From Candidatus Neomarinimicrobiota bacterium (lineage in GTDB: Bacteria; Fidelibacterota; UBA2242; B5-G15), in assembly GCA_017656425.1 (NCBI GenBank), contig JACDNV010000002.1, positions 1 to 64,000 of the forward strand: 64,000 bases of DNA, given 5' to 3'. Below are positions 57,332 through 64,000 of the stretch, one piece after another; the stretch's first letter is position 1; each line of letters begins with the position of its first letter. The translations under genes were made by a program, and so were the position numbers. Below the pieces are notes generated by a model. That model was not told the origin of the DNA and did no database searches. It saw only the letters and a program-made list of their open reading frames with translations.

Positions 57332-57780
57332 TTTTATTTAAAAATATAATAGCATTTTGATATTTGAGGATTTTAAAATTGATAGTGGACAGCTGAACTG
57401 TCAACGAATATCTATACCAAAAAATGTTTCCCCATTTTTTTAGAGCTGTTTCCACAGAAAATATTTTACAGAAAATCCTATTGAGTGAACTATCACTTGC
57501 CTTCTGGTTTACACAAAATTCCGGGCACTCTCCGGAATTACACCCTCTTTTGTCTTTAGAATTAAAACTACTGCCAATTGGTAGATTCCTAACTCTGAAA
57601 GATTTGATTAAATGACTTTTATACTTGCATATGTCACTCGTCCATTACCCTCTATCACAAGACACTCTACGAATAAATTTTAATATGTTTGTATGTGCTA
57701 TTTCAGAAATTGGGATTCCTGGTTTCTATGGTCTTTTTGCTTTTTATCATTTAAATTGGAGGAAAAGTGGGGGTTAAGAA
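57332..57780 (+). other. Intergenic region with an IS256-end-like remnant
   Basis: About 450 bases. A short open frame at 57424-57615 has no ribosome site or family likeness. A small hairpin (GACAG 57388-57392 with CTGTC 57398-57402) has no T-run. TTTACACAAAATTCCGG at 57508-57524, read on the other strand, matches the inner part of an IS256-family end, and an 8-bp inverted repeat (AATTCCGG at 57517-57524 with CCGGAATT at 57532-57539) overlaps it. A GGGGG site just before 57781 serves the next gene. No clear promoter. Confidence 0.45.
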
Positions 57781-58776
57781 ATGAGAAGGATACTTTTTAT
57801 TAGTGTAACGGCGTTAATTTTTTTCTTTCATTCATGTTCTTCTGGAAAAGAGGGTTCAGTGTTGAGGTCCCATGAAAAGATACGGGTTATACTTGATACG
57901 GATGCCAACAACGAGATGGATGATCAGAATGCGATTGCGTATTTACTTTTTAATGATGATGTTTTTGACATCGAGGGGATAACAGTTAATAGGACATATA
58001 ATGGTGGAGATGTAAACAAACATTTTGAGGAAGCGGAGAGGATTGTGAAGTTATGTGGTTTTGAGGATAGGGTTAGGGTTTACAGGGGAGCTAATGGTAC
58101 GTTTAAGGATATAATTGCTTATGTTAATGAGGAGGGTTTTGATGGTCATGAGGCTGTAGATTTCATTATTCAGAGGGCTAAGGAGTCAGATAAGAGGGAG
58201 TTGGTATTATTGGGTATAGGGAAGTTGACCAATATTGCATTGGCTATATATAAGGATCCGAGTATAATTAAGAATGTTCGGGTTGTATGGTTAGGGTCAA
58301 ATTATCCGATGCTTGGGGAGTATAATTTAGAGAATGACACGTCGGCATTGGGTGCGATTTTAGAGTCTGATGTTCGATTTGAGATGGTAGTTGTACGTTA
58401 TGGGGAGAATACTGGGGCAGATGCGGCGAAGGTAGATTTGGAGACTTTTCGAAGTAAGATGAAGGGAGTAGGACCTCGGATAGAGGAGCCGATAGTAGGT
58501 AGACACGGGTGTGAGTTTAATTGCATAGGGGATTATCTGGTTAATCTATTTGAGAATTTTCCAGGTAGGCCGGAGAAGAGGCCATTGTTTGATGTGACGG
58601 CTGTAGCGGTGTTAAAGAATCCGTTGTGGGCTGACTGTCTTATTGTCAAAGGTTTGCGATATAAAAATGGGGAGTGGGTAAAGTATAGGGACATAGACAG
58701 AGAAGTTTTAATCTGGGAGAATTTAGATTGTAAGAATATAATAGAGGATTTTTATAAGACTTTAGTAAAGGGATGA
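57781..58776 (+). CDS. Inosine-uridine-type nucleoside hydrolase lipoprotein (copy 2)
   Basis: A 331-residue paralogue of the gene at 34705-35706. A lipoprotein signal ends FFFHSC (Cys19). The active site is VILDTDANNEMDDQNAI (D39, D41, D47, D48) as in copy 1. From about residue 33 to 280 the two proteins are nearly identical, and the DNA is too, whereas the signal peptides and the last 45 residues differ clearly. That pattern suggests recent duplication or gene conversion of the catalytic part. It should release ribose from nucleosides outside the cytoplasm. Confidence 0.88.
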   Translation: MRRILFISVTALIFFFHSCSSGKEGSVLRSHEKIRVILDTDANNEMDDQNAIAYLLFNDDVFDIEGITVNRTYNGGDVNKHFEEAERIVKLCGFEDRVRVYRGANGTFKDIIAYVNEEGFDGHEAVDFIIQRAKESDKRELVLLGIGKLTNIALAIYKDPSIIKNVRVVWLGSNYPMLGEYNLENDTSALGAILESDVRFEMVVVRYGENTGADAAKVDLETFRSKMKGVGPRIEEPIVGRHGCEFNCIGDYLVNLFENFPGRPEKRPLFDVTAVAVLKNPLWADCLIVKGLRYKNGEWVKYRDIDREVLIWENLDCKNIIEDFYKTLVKG

Positions 58777-58841
58777 TATTTTTCGTTCCAGACTAAATAT
58801 GATATTTATAGTCAAATTTTAATGGGGAGGGGGTATTAATC

Positions 58842-59239
58842 ATGCTGGCAGATATTTTTAGGAGGATTTGTTCTTTCATGTTTTTTGTATTTTTTTTAAA
58901 TGGTAGTGTGATAGTTTTTGCGACTGATTATTACATTGATAGTAACAATGGGAATGACAATAATGATGGGACAAGTCCAGATAGTCCGTGGAAGACATTA
59001 AGAAGAGTATCGGGGATGACTTTTCAACCTGGAGATAACATCTATTTTAAGCGGGGTACTATGTATTCAGGTTGTGCCGTTATAAAGGGTGATGGAACTA
59101 AAAACAATCCGATTACAGTTAGCGCGTATGGAAGCGGAGACCCACCAAAATTTACGAATCCTAATTATAATGACCACAATGGCAACGCCATGCAGATAAG
59201 AGGTGATTATGTAATTGTGGAAAACCTATATTTTCACAA
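58842..59239 (+). pseudogene. Secreted right-handed beta-helix protein, cut by the IS element
   Basis: The first about 132 residues of a secreted beta-helix (pectate-lyase-like) protein: a signal peptide, then the DUF1565-type start YYIDSNNGNDNNDGTSPDSPWKTLRRVSGMTFQPGDNIYFKRGTMY and the first helix turns GSGDPPKF, AMQIRGDYVIVENLYFHKG. The coding sequence then runs into the left end of the IS element at 59240. The open frame continues to 59321 only as IS sequence. A convincing remainder is not found after the IS. Such proteins often cut or bind polysaccharides, so this may be the broken last gene of the accessory locus. Confidence 0.78.
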
Positions 59240-59488
59240 GGGAGTGTCTCAATTTTTGTGTAAATGGGACAAAGAAAATATCCTCCTTACTGTTTCTTAC
59301 TCGCGTAAATGCATTCTATGAGTTACGCTTAACCATTTAACAAACGGAGGTATTTACCATGAAATTAGAGAAAGCCATCATCGAGAAACTGGAAAAGGAT
59401 CTGGAAACTGTCAAAACTATGGATGACTTGCTTGGTAAAAATGGCGTCATTAAAAAGTTCATCAAACACTTAACTATAGCAACTGTTA

Positions 59489-59509
59489 TCCGAAGGATCT
59501 CTTTTGAGA
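59489..59509 (+). repeat. Mini-repeat insertion R1 (subtype B)
   Basis: Two tandem hairpins, TCCGAAGGA and then TCTCTTTTGAGA. Removing 21-22 bp here joins the transposase frame as ...LTIATV/QEELTHHLGYE; 22 bp is needed for exact phase. Confidence 0.85.
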
Positions 59510-59588
59510 CAGGAAGAGCTGACTCACCATCTGGGTTATGAACGTTATCAGAAGAGAGAGCATCAGGGTAGCAACTCACGCAATGGTA

Positions 59589-59608
59589 TTCGAAGAATCC
59601 CTTCGGGA
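59589..59608 (+). repeat. Mini-repeat insertion R2 (subtype A)
   Basis: TTCGAAGAATCCCTTCGGGA. Removing exactly these 20 bp restores the transposase frame (NSRNG followed by SSTKNLKGEYGSIAI). Confidence 0.92.
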
Positions 59609-59652
59609 GTAGTACCAAAAATCTAAAAGGAGAATATGGTAGTATTGCAATA

Positions 59653-59673
59653 TCCGAAGGATCTCTTTTGAGA
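59653..59673 (+). repeat. Mini-repeat insertion R3 (subtype B)
   Basis: Same 21-bp sequence as R1. Removal joins GEYGSIAI with QVHLNREGEFEP in frame. Confidence 0.9.
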
Positions 59674-59749
59674 CAAGTTCACCTGAACCGTGAAGGTGAA
59701 TTTGAACCATTGCTGATTGCCAAGCACAAATGTGAATTTGGTGATCTGG

Positions 59750-59769
59750 TTTGAAGAATCCCTTCGGGA
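59750..59769 (+). repeat. Mini-repeat insertion R4 (subtype A, one mismatch)
   Basis: TTTGAAGAATCCCTTCGGGA, one change from the subtype A consensus. Removal of 20 bp joins CEFGDL with EGKILSLYAKWMSV in frame. Confidence 0.9.
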
Positions 59770-59810
59770 AAGGTAAGATTCTCTCTTTGTATGCCAAATG
59801 GATGAGTGTA

Positions 59811-59852
59811 TCCGTTCGAAGAATCCCTTCGGGATAGGATCCCTATTCGGGA
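59811..59852 (+). repeat. Mini-repeat insertion R5-outer (subtype C), split by R5-inner
   Basis: The subtype C sequence is present as TCCG (59811-59814) and TAGGATCCCTATTCGGGA (59835-59852), separated by a complete 20-bp subtype A copy. Rejoined, the two parts equal the uninterrupted 22-bp copy R7 exactly. Removing all 42 bp gives MSV/RDIQEHL, the expected IS256 sequence. Confidence 0.92.
59815..59834 (+). repeat. Mini-repeat insertion R5-inner (subtype A), nested
   Basis: A perfect 20-bp subtype A copy lying inside the subtype C copy R5-outer, four bases from that repeat's left end. It must have inserted later than R5-outer. Confidence 0.93.
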
Positions 59853-59873
59853 CGGGATATCCAGGAGCATTTA

Positions 59874-59893
59874 TTCGAAGAATCCCTTCGGGA
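59874..59893 (+). repeat. Mini-repeat insertion R6 (subtype A)
   Basis: A perfect 20-bp subtype A copy. Removal joins RDIQEHL with QDLHGLELSTVFISRLTDRV in frame. Confidence 0.93.
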
Positions 59894-59965
59894 CAAGACC
59901 TTCATGGACTGGAGTTATCCACTGTCTTCATTAGTCGTCTTACCGATAGGGTGCTTCAAGAAGTC

Positions 59966-59987
59966 TCCGTAGGATCCCTATTCGGGA
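59966..59987 (+). repeat. Mini-repeat insertion R7 (subtype C)
   Basis: An intact 22-bp subtype C copy: hairpin TCCGTAGGA followed by hairpin TCCCTATTCGGGA. Removal joins DRVLQEV with KDWQQHPLESVY, as expected for the family. Confidence 0.92.
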
Positions 59988-60160
59988 AAAGACTGGCAAC
60001 AGCATCCGTTAGAGTCGGTTTATGTTATTGGTATATTTTGATGCTATTCACTATAAGATTCGCAGTGATGGGAAAGTTCAAACCAGGTCTGCCTATACCT
60101 GTCTGTGTATTGATGTTCAGTGGCAACGGGATTTATTGGGTATCTGGATTGGTGAGAGTG

Positions 60161-60180
60161 TTCGAAGAATCCCTTCGGGA
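60161..60180 (+). repeat. Mini-repeat insertion R8 (subtype A)
   Basis: A perfect 20-bp subtype A copy. Removal joins LLGIWIGES with [17 protein letters not shown] in frame, with no extra bases left. Confidence 0.93.
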
Positions 60181-60317
60181 AAGGAGCACATTTCTGGTTG
60201 TCGGTGTTAACTGAATTACAGAACCGTGGTGTAGAAGATGTTTTAATTGCCTGTGTGGATGGTTTAAAGGGATTCCCTGAAGCCATTGAGACTGTTTTCC
60301 CACAAACACGTGTCCAG

Positions 60318-60337
60318 TGTCGAAGAGATCCTTCGGA
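60318..60337 (+). repeat. Mini-repeat insertion R9 (subtype D)
   Basis: TGTCGAAGAGATCCTTCGGA, a diverged form of the family. Removing 20 bp joins PQTRVQ with [13 protein letters not shown] in frame. The exact boundaries may shift by a base or two. Confidence 0.85.
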
Positions 60338-60602
60338 TTATGCGTGATTCATCAAATACGCAATAGTCTGCGCTATATTTCGTATAAAGATCAACGGGAA
60401 TTTATGAAAGACCTGCGGAGAGTCTATCAAGCTCCCACCAAAGCAGTGGCAGAAGAGGAATTAGCCCAATTAGAGAAGAAATGGAAAAAAGCCATCAAGG
60501 ACTGGACAAAAATTATTGCCCAATTGGCTATCCATTTCAAAGGAAGGTTAAGCCTAAAATTCTAATGAAAAAAGGTATTTACACAAAAAATGAAACAGTC
60601 TC

Positions 60603-61101
60603 TTCGAAGAACATTTATAGGAATAATTCCTCTAAAAAATAACCTATTTCTGGCTTATCTTATCCATCAAGATAACTCTCAATTCTACCTAATAACTCCT
60701 CCAAATTTATACAGTAAGAGATGTCAGAACTAGTTTAGCTTTTGTGATTTTCGATAATGAGAATACCTCAACAAATGATTCTATTTTTGCGGAAGTTATA
60801 TTAGAACATCTGCAATGCAATGTTTTGGAGTAAATCTCAGAGAGGTTATAGTATTACTAATAGTGGTAGGAGATTTGTAATTGTATGCAAAAAAGGATCC
60901 TTTTTTATCTTTAGAGAATTTGAGTCCATTTGTGAGAGGGCTAGAGTTCGGTTTTTTGGCAAAAAGGAAAGAATTGTTAAGAAAATTGCAATAGCTTCTT
61001 CTTATGTTAAAGATAAAAGTGGTAATATTTTGTCTACTGCTTTTGGCAAATATTATTGTTTAGATGTGCCCTCTAAAGAATAAAAGTTGTAAGTATAAGA
61101 C
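60603..61101 (+). other. Decayed sequence right of the IS element
   Basis: About 500 bases. A frame at 60820-61083 could encode 87 residues (KGSFFIFREFESICERARVRFFG near its middle) but has no ribosome site and no family I recognise. Another frame upstream (about 60702-60830, VRDVRTSLAFVIFDNENTS) ends just where this one begins, in a different phase, as if one gene had been frameshifted. TTCGAAGAA at 60603-60611 equals the first half of a subtype A mini-repeat. Most likely the remains of one or more broken genes. Confidence 0.45.
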
Positions 61102-62325
61102 CTACTCGTAGCGAAGTGCTTCGATAGGATTTAATCTTGCAGCTTTCATGGAGGGATATATTCCAAATAAAAGACCGACGAATATTGAAAACCCTACACC
61201 GAGAAATATAGACCAGACCGGTATGATTGGGGGTAGTTTTAAAGATACGCCTGCTATTACACCTATGATAGAGCCCAGTATTATTCCTATGATACCCCCC
61301 GCCAGACATATTACAATTGTTTCAGTAAGAAACTGATAGAGAATGTGAATTCTTTTTGCACCAATGGCTTTTCTGATACCTATTTCCCTCGTCCTTTCAG
61401 TAACTGCTACCAGCATGATATTCATAATACCTATGCCACCCACTATTAGAGATATCGAGCATATAACTACTGCAGCAACAAAAATAAAACCTGTAAGGTT
61501 TTTTAGCGTTTGCATTATCGAATCCTGCGTTACTACCTCAAAATCATTTGGATCTCCGGGAGGTACTTTTCTGACCGTCCTTAAGATGCTTATGCTCTGA
61601 TCCATGGCTTCTTGGTAAAAGTCTGAATTTATAGCCTTTACCGCTATTCCGATTGATCTATGCTTGCCGTATATTTTCATGAAAGTACTTATTGGAATTA
61701 CAGCAAAATTATCCTGACTCTGCCCAAAAATACTCCCTTTTTCTTCAAGTACACCAATTATTTTAAATTTTATATTGTCAATTTTTATAAATTCATCAAT
61801 CGGATAAGTATACGGAAAAAGCTTTTCGGCAATTTCTGTGCCTATAACTACAACATTTCTTTTATAGTGTATGTCATCTCTGTTAAAAAACCTCCCTTCT
61901 TTTAAGAATCTCATGTTGATTTCTAACCAGTTTTCATCGGAACCGTAGACAAGAATGTTTGGATTTGTCTTTTTGTCCTTATATCTAAGTTCCTTACCCC
62001 ATGAATAGGCTTCGGGTGAAACCACGGATACAGCACTAGCATATTTTTTAATGGCTTCTGCATGATCAACAGTAATATCTTTTCTGAGTCTATATTTTTT
62101 ATCAAGCTTTCCAAGCCGAACTGCGGGGTACTTTTGAATCCAGAATGTATTTCCTCCTATTACGGAGAGTGTTTTGTTCATATAGGCTTCTAAGGCATTT
62201 ATTAGCGACATCATACCAATTACCGATGTTACACCTATCACTATTCCAAGTGTAGTTAAAAACGTCCTAAGTTTATTGGACTTTATTGTCTGAAAAGCTA
62301 TTCTAACGCCTTCATCAAGATTCAT
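61102..62325 (-). CDS. MacB-like ABC transporter permease (second permease)
   Basis: A 407-residue permease. It has an N-terminal TM ([25 protein letters not shown]), a large periplasmic MacB_PCD domain (about 45-270) and a C-terminal FtsX domain with three TM helices (about 285-400) carrying [30 protein letters not shown] and the end [18 protein letters not shown]. It is a mechanotransmission-type (MacB/LolC-like) subunit and does not itself carry substrate across the inner membrane. It follows the first permease by 3 bases, so the two probably form a heterodimer. The substrate is unknown. Confidence 0.94.
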   Translation of the reverse strand: MNLDEGVRIAFQTIKSNKLRTFLTTLGIVIGVTSVIGMMSLINALEAYMNKTLSVIGGNTFWIQKYPAVRLGKLDKKYRLRKDITVDHAEAIKKYASAVSVVSPEAYSWGKELRYKDKKTNPNILVYGSDENWLEINMRFLKEGRFFNRDDIHYKRNVVVIGTEIAEKLFPYTYPIDEFIKIDNIKFKIIGVLEEKGSIFGQSQDNFAVIPISTFMKIYGKHRSIGIAVKAINSDFYQEAMDQSISILRTVRKVPPGDPNDFEVVTQDSIMQTLKNLTGFIFVAAVVICSISLIVGGIGIMNIMLVAVTERTREIGIRKAIGAKRIHILYQFLTETIVICLAGGIIGIILGSIIGVIAGVSLKLPPIIPVWSIFLGVGFSIFVGLLFGIYPSMKAARLNPIEALRYE

Positions 62326-62328
62326 GTT

Positions 62329-63564
62329 TTATTCATACCTTAAGGCTTCGATCGGGTTCATTTTTGCAGCTCTTGCCGCTGGATATAGACCAAAGAATAT
62401 TCCTACAAATGATGAGAAAATTATTCCACCTATGACAGACCAGAGTGGTACCGAGGCAGGAAAAGGTGTTAATTTATCGATAAGGAGTGATATGAAATAA
62501 CTCAGAATAACAGCTATAAGACCACCAATTGTGCATAAGGTGGATGATTCAATCAGAAATTGGGCAATTATTGTTCTGCGCTTTGCACCAATAGCTTTTC
62601 TAATGCCAATTTCTTTTCTTCTTTCTGTTACAGATACAAGCATGATATTCATAATACCAATTCCACCTACTAAAAGAGAAAGAGTTCCTATCCCTAATGC
62701 TGCTATGTATAACCCGCTTGTCAATCTCTTGTATGTTTGAAGCAATAATTCCTGTCTGTTTATTGAAAAGTTATCAGGGTCAGAGGGTTTTAGAGCCCTT
62801 GCTGTTCTCATCCAGAATCTTAGCTCTTCGATGGTGTCATTAATCATATCTGGATTTTTTACCTTTACTCTTATTTGCAAGCTTCTTCTTTGTCCAAATT
62901 TTGCATACAAAGTACGCAGAGGAATATATACAACTACATCAATTGATTCGCCGAAGATTTTACCTCTTTTTTTTCTCACACCTATAACTGTAAACTTTTG
63001 ATTTCCAATGTGTATTTTTTTCCCAATGGGATCATCGTTTTCAAAGAGTTTTTCCTTTATTTCATAACCTATAATGGCAACCTGTCTTTTTCTATCAATC
63101 TCGATGGGAGTGAAGTACCTGCCCTCTTCCAATTCAAAATTATCTACTAAATTTTCCTCGTAGGTTATTCCAGTAATTGATATGTCCTCTAATGAATTGT
63201 TCATATATTTCAGTGTTGAGGAAGTGGATGTTGTTGGAGCAACTGCTTCCGCATATTGTGAATGGCTTTTAATAAATTCTGCCTCTTTTAGTGTTATTCG
63301 TGGTCTATTTCTATATTTATACCAGTCGTCCATTATAATCCATGGGTACCGATTTATATACAGGATGTTGCTTCCAATGTTCGAAATCTGCTCAGCAAAT
63401 CCCTTATTTAGTCCAGAAATTATTGATGCAACTGAGACGATAGTGAGTACCCCAATAATTATACCAAGAGTGGTAAGAAATGTACGCATTTTGTTAGCTA
63501 AAAGTGCCTGTAAAGCTATTTTTATATTTTCCCAGAATGTGATTATTGCTGAAACCGGCTTCAT
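62329..63564 (-). CDS. MacB-like ABC transporter permease (first permease)
   Basis: A 411-residue paralogue of the next gene in the operon, with the same plan: TM near residues 20-45 ([22 protein letters not shown]), a periplasmic MacB_PCD domain (about 50-280) and an FtsX domain with [33 protein letters not shown] and the end [18 protein letters not shown]. Its start overlaps the ATPase stop by 4 bases. ATPase plus two permeases is a common FCB arrangement; a membrane-fusion protein would be expected upstream, outside the window. Confidence 0.94.
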   Translation of the reverse strand: MKPVSAIITFWENIKIALQALLANKMRTFLTTLGIIIGVLTIVSVASIISGLNKGFAEQISNIGSNILYINRYPWIIMDDWYKYRNRPRITLKEAEFIKSHSQYAEAVAPTTSTSSTLKYMNNSLEDISITGITYEENLVDNFELEEGRYFTPIEIDRKRQVAIIGYEIKEKLFENDDPIGKKIHIGNQKFTVIGVRKKRGKIFGESIDVVVYIPLRTLYAKFGQRRSLQIRVKVKNPDMINDTIEELRFWMRTARALKPSDPDNFSINRQELLLQTYKRLTSGLYIAALGIGTLSLLVGGIGIMNIMLVSVTERRKEIGIRKAIGAKRRTIIAQFLIESSTLCTIGGLIAVILSYFISLLIDKLTPFPASVPLWSVIGGIIFSSFVGIFFGLYPAARAAKMNPIEALRYE

Positions 63565-64000
63565 TCTACTTGCCCTGTATCATCTATTATAAGCCCATCC
63601 TTTATATGTACAATTCTTTTAGCATGATCGGCTATGTATTTTTCATGGGTTACAAGGATTATGGTGTTACCTCTACCATGTAATTCATTGAATATTTTCA
63701 TGATTTCTTCACCAGCGTTTGAATCAAGATTCCCAGTTGGTTCATCAGCAAGAAGTATTGAAGGATTATTCACAAGGGCTCTGGCAATAGCCACACGCTG
63801 TCTTTGGCCTCCCGAAAGTTCACTTGGTCTATGGTTTTTTCTGTCTCCAAGTCCAACCATCTCCAGTGCTTCTTCGGCTAATTTCTTCCTTTTTGAGGCA
63901 GGAACACCTGCATAAATTAGTGGTAGTTCCACATTATGCAAAGCTGAAGCCCTCGGGAGTAAATTGAATGTTTGAAAGACAAAACCGATTTTTTTATTCC
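63561..64000 (-). CDS. MacB/LolD-type ABC transporter ATP-binding protein (partial)
   Basis: The C-terminal about 145 residues of an ABC ATPase that continues past the right edge of the window. Visible motifs in order are the Q-loop region [28 protein letters not shown], the signature [15 protein letters not shown], Walker [14 protein letters not shown] and the H-loop VTHE. The Walker A motif lies outside. The [15 protein letters not shown] and DEPTGNLDS forms are typical of the MacB/LolD subfamily. It is first of the three genes within the window. Confidence 0.95.
   Translation of the reverse strand, partial: NKKIGFVFQTFNLLPRASALHNVELPLIYAGVPASKRKKLAEEALEMVGLGDRKNHRPSELSGGQRQRVAIARALVNNPSILLADEPTGNLDSNAGEEIMKIFNELHGRGNTIILVTHEKYIADHAKRIVHIKDGLIIDDTGQVE

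Larger units (their letters stand above)
59359..60565 (+). pseudogene. IS256-family transposase, broken by ten mini-repeat insertions and an internal deletion
   Basis: The start (KAIIEKLEKDLETVKTMDDLLG) follows a GGAGG site. Read through the repeats, the gene gives [100 protein letters not shown], then [19 protein letters not shown], all IS256-family landmarks including the first two acidic residues of the DDE set (in FDAIH and CVDGLKG). The tail jumps from LAQLEKKWKKA to IKDWTKIIAQLAIHFKGRL, so about 90-100 residues with the third acidic residue are missing. An extra base near 60027 also shifts the frame. It cannot be active. Confidence 0.9.
59240..60602 (+). mobile_element. Degenerate IS256-family insertion sequence
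   Basis: Imperfect 26-bp terminal inverted repeats at 59240-59265 and 60577-60602 match at 22 of 26 positions, with TTTTTGTGTAAAT at the inner side of each. Between them lies a broken transposase gene of the IS256 family (59359-60565). The element is about 1363 bp, of which about 207 bp are inserted miniature repeats and from which a C-terminal part of the gene is deleted. No matching target duplication is seen in the flanks. It interrupts the beta-helix gene. Confidence 0.85.

Noticed and set aside
57388-57402. Terminator after the MFS/spermidine-synthase fusion gene.
   Set aside because: The stem is only 5 bp and no T-run follows.
57424-57615. A 63-residue open frame between the MFS fusion and nucleoside hydrolase copy 2.
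   Set aside because: No ribosome-binding site, no recognisable family, and it overlaps an IS-end-like sequence.
59589-59611. A 3-bp target duplication (GTA) around mini-repeat R2.
   Set aside because: The apparent duplication fits only one site. At R8 and R6 removal of exactly 20 bp gives the right frame with no duplication, and R2 also reads well as a 20-bp insertion.
59489-60337. The regularly recurring short repeats could be a CRISPR array.
   Set aside because: Spacing varies from 0 to about 170 bases, the intervening sequence is one continuous transposase gene, one repeat is nested in another, and no cas genes are present.
59232-60610. Target-site duplication flanking the IS256-family element.
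   Set aside because: The 8-9 bases on the two sides (tttcacaa and ttcgaaga) are not the same.
60820-61083. An 87-residue open frame right of the IS element as a real gene.
   Set aside because: No ribosome site or known family, and an adjoining frame ends at its start as if frameshifted; reported only as decayed sequence.

Overview
The window is about 64 kb of AT-rich chromosome from a Gram-negative bacterium, most likely of the FCB (Fibrobacteres-Chlorobi-Bacteroidetes) superphylum but probably outside the classical Bacteroidales, for example a Calditrichota-, KSB1- or Marinimicrobia-like lineage. The evidence is type IX secretion (T9SS) type A sorting tails of the YPNPFNP / GVYLYRL type on several secreted proteins, PorV/PorQ-family barrels, a PorX-type response regulator, TonB-dependent receptors with an N-terminal carboxypeptidase-regulatory-like domain, and the absence of any SusD protein. 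Lineage is inferred from protein style only.

Layout. (1) 1-650: 3' end of a 23S rRNA gene, a complete 5S rRNA gene and a terminator. (2) 765-7514: an envelope/signalling operon (secreted Ig-like protein, FecR-domain protein, probable outer-membrane barrel, CHASE2 adenylate cyclase). (3) 7810-22803: a tightly packed housekeeping block starting with porX and running through tsaE, tsaB, rimI, accD, surE, guaA, a TPR/periplasmic-binding protein, pgeF, a yqeY-like gene, cvpA, mutS2, dnaG and a LamG lipoprotein; many genes overlap by 1-20 bases. (4) 22796-25114: a convergent YprB-like exonuclease, arsC, a thioredoxin-fold protein lacking the active-site cysteines, and a truncated hotdog-thioesterase remnant next to an IS-end-like scar. 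(5) 25521-58776: a 33-kb accessory locus for surface capture and breakdown of ribose-containing compounds. (6) 58842-61101: a beta-helix gene cut by a dead IS256-family element, then decayed sequence. (7) 61102-64000, minus strand: a MacB-like ABC transporter (two permeases and a partial ATPase).

The accessory locus has two transcription units, each starting with an almost identical sigma70-like promoter and a near-perfect palindromic LacI-type operator at the presumed start point; the LacI gene is first in the second unit. Each unit carries the trio TonB-dependent receptor, T9SS-sorted secreted protein, PorV/PorQ-family barrel. The rest are exported nucleoside hydrolases (four, two fused to PKD domains), two exported ADP-ribosylglycohydrolase-family enzymes, a 10-TM transporter and a ribokinase. 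The simplest model is extracellular or periplasmic release of ribose from nucleosides or ADP-ribose-like compounds, then uptake and phosphorylation. It parallels the ribose-utilisation locus known in Bacteroides thetaiotaomicron, but with T9SS/PorV-type partners in place of SusD.

The most unusual signal lies in the dead IS256-family element at 59240-60602. Its transposase gene is interrupted by ten insertions of a 20-22 bp miniature repeat family (four subtypes, one copy nested inside another). Removing nine of them exactly, and the tenth to within one base, gives a readable transposase, apart from one extra base near 60027 and a C-terminal internal deletion. Each repeat can be read as two tiny hairpins in tandem whose stems co-vary between subtypes. 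This looks like a very small mobile repeat family, comparable in kind to the small dispersed repeats reported from heterocystous cyanobacteria, and I do not recognise it.
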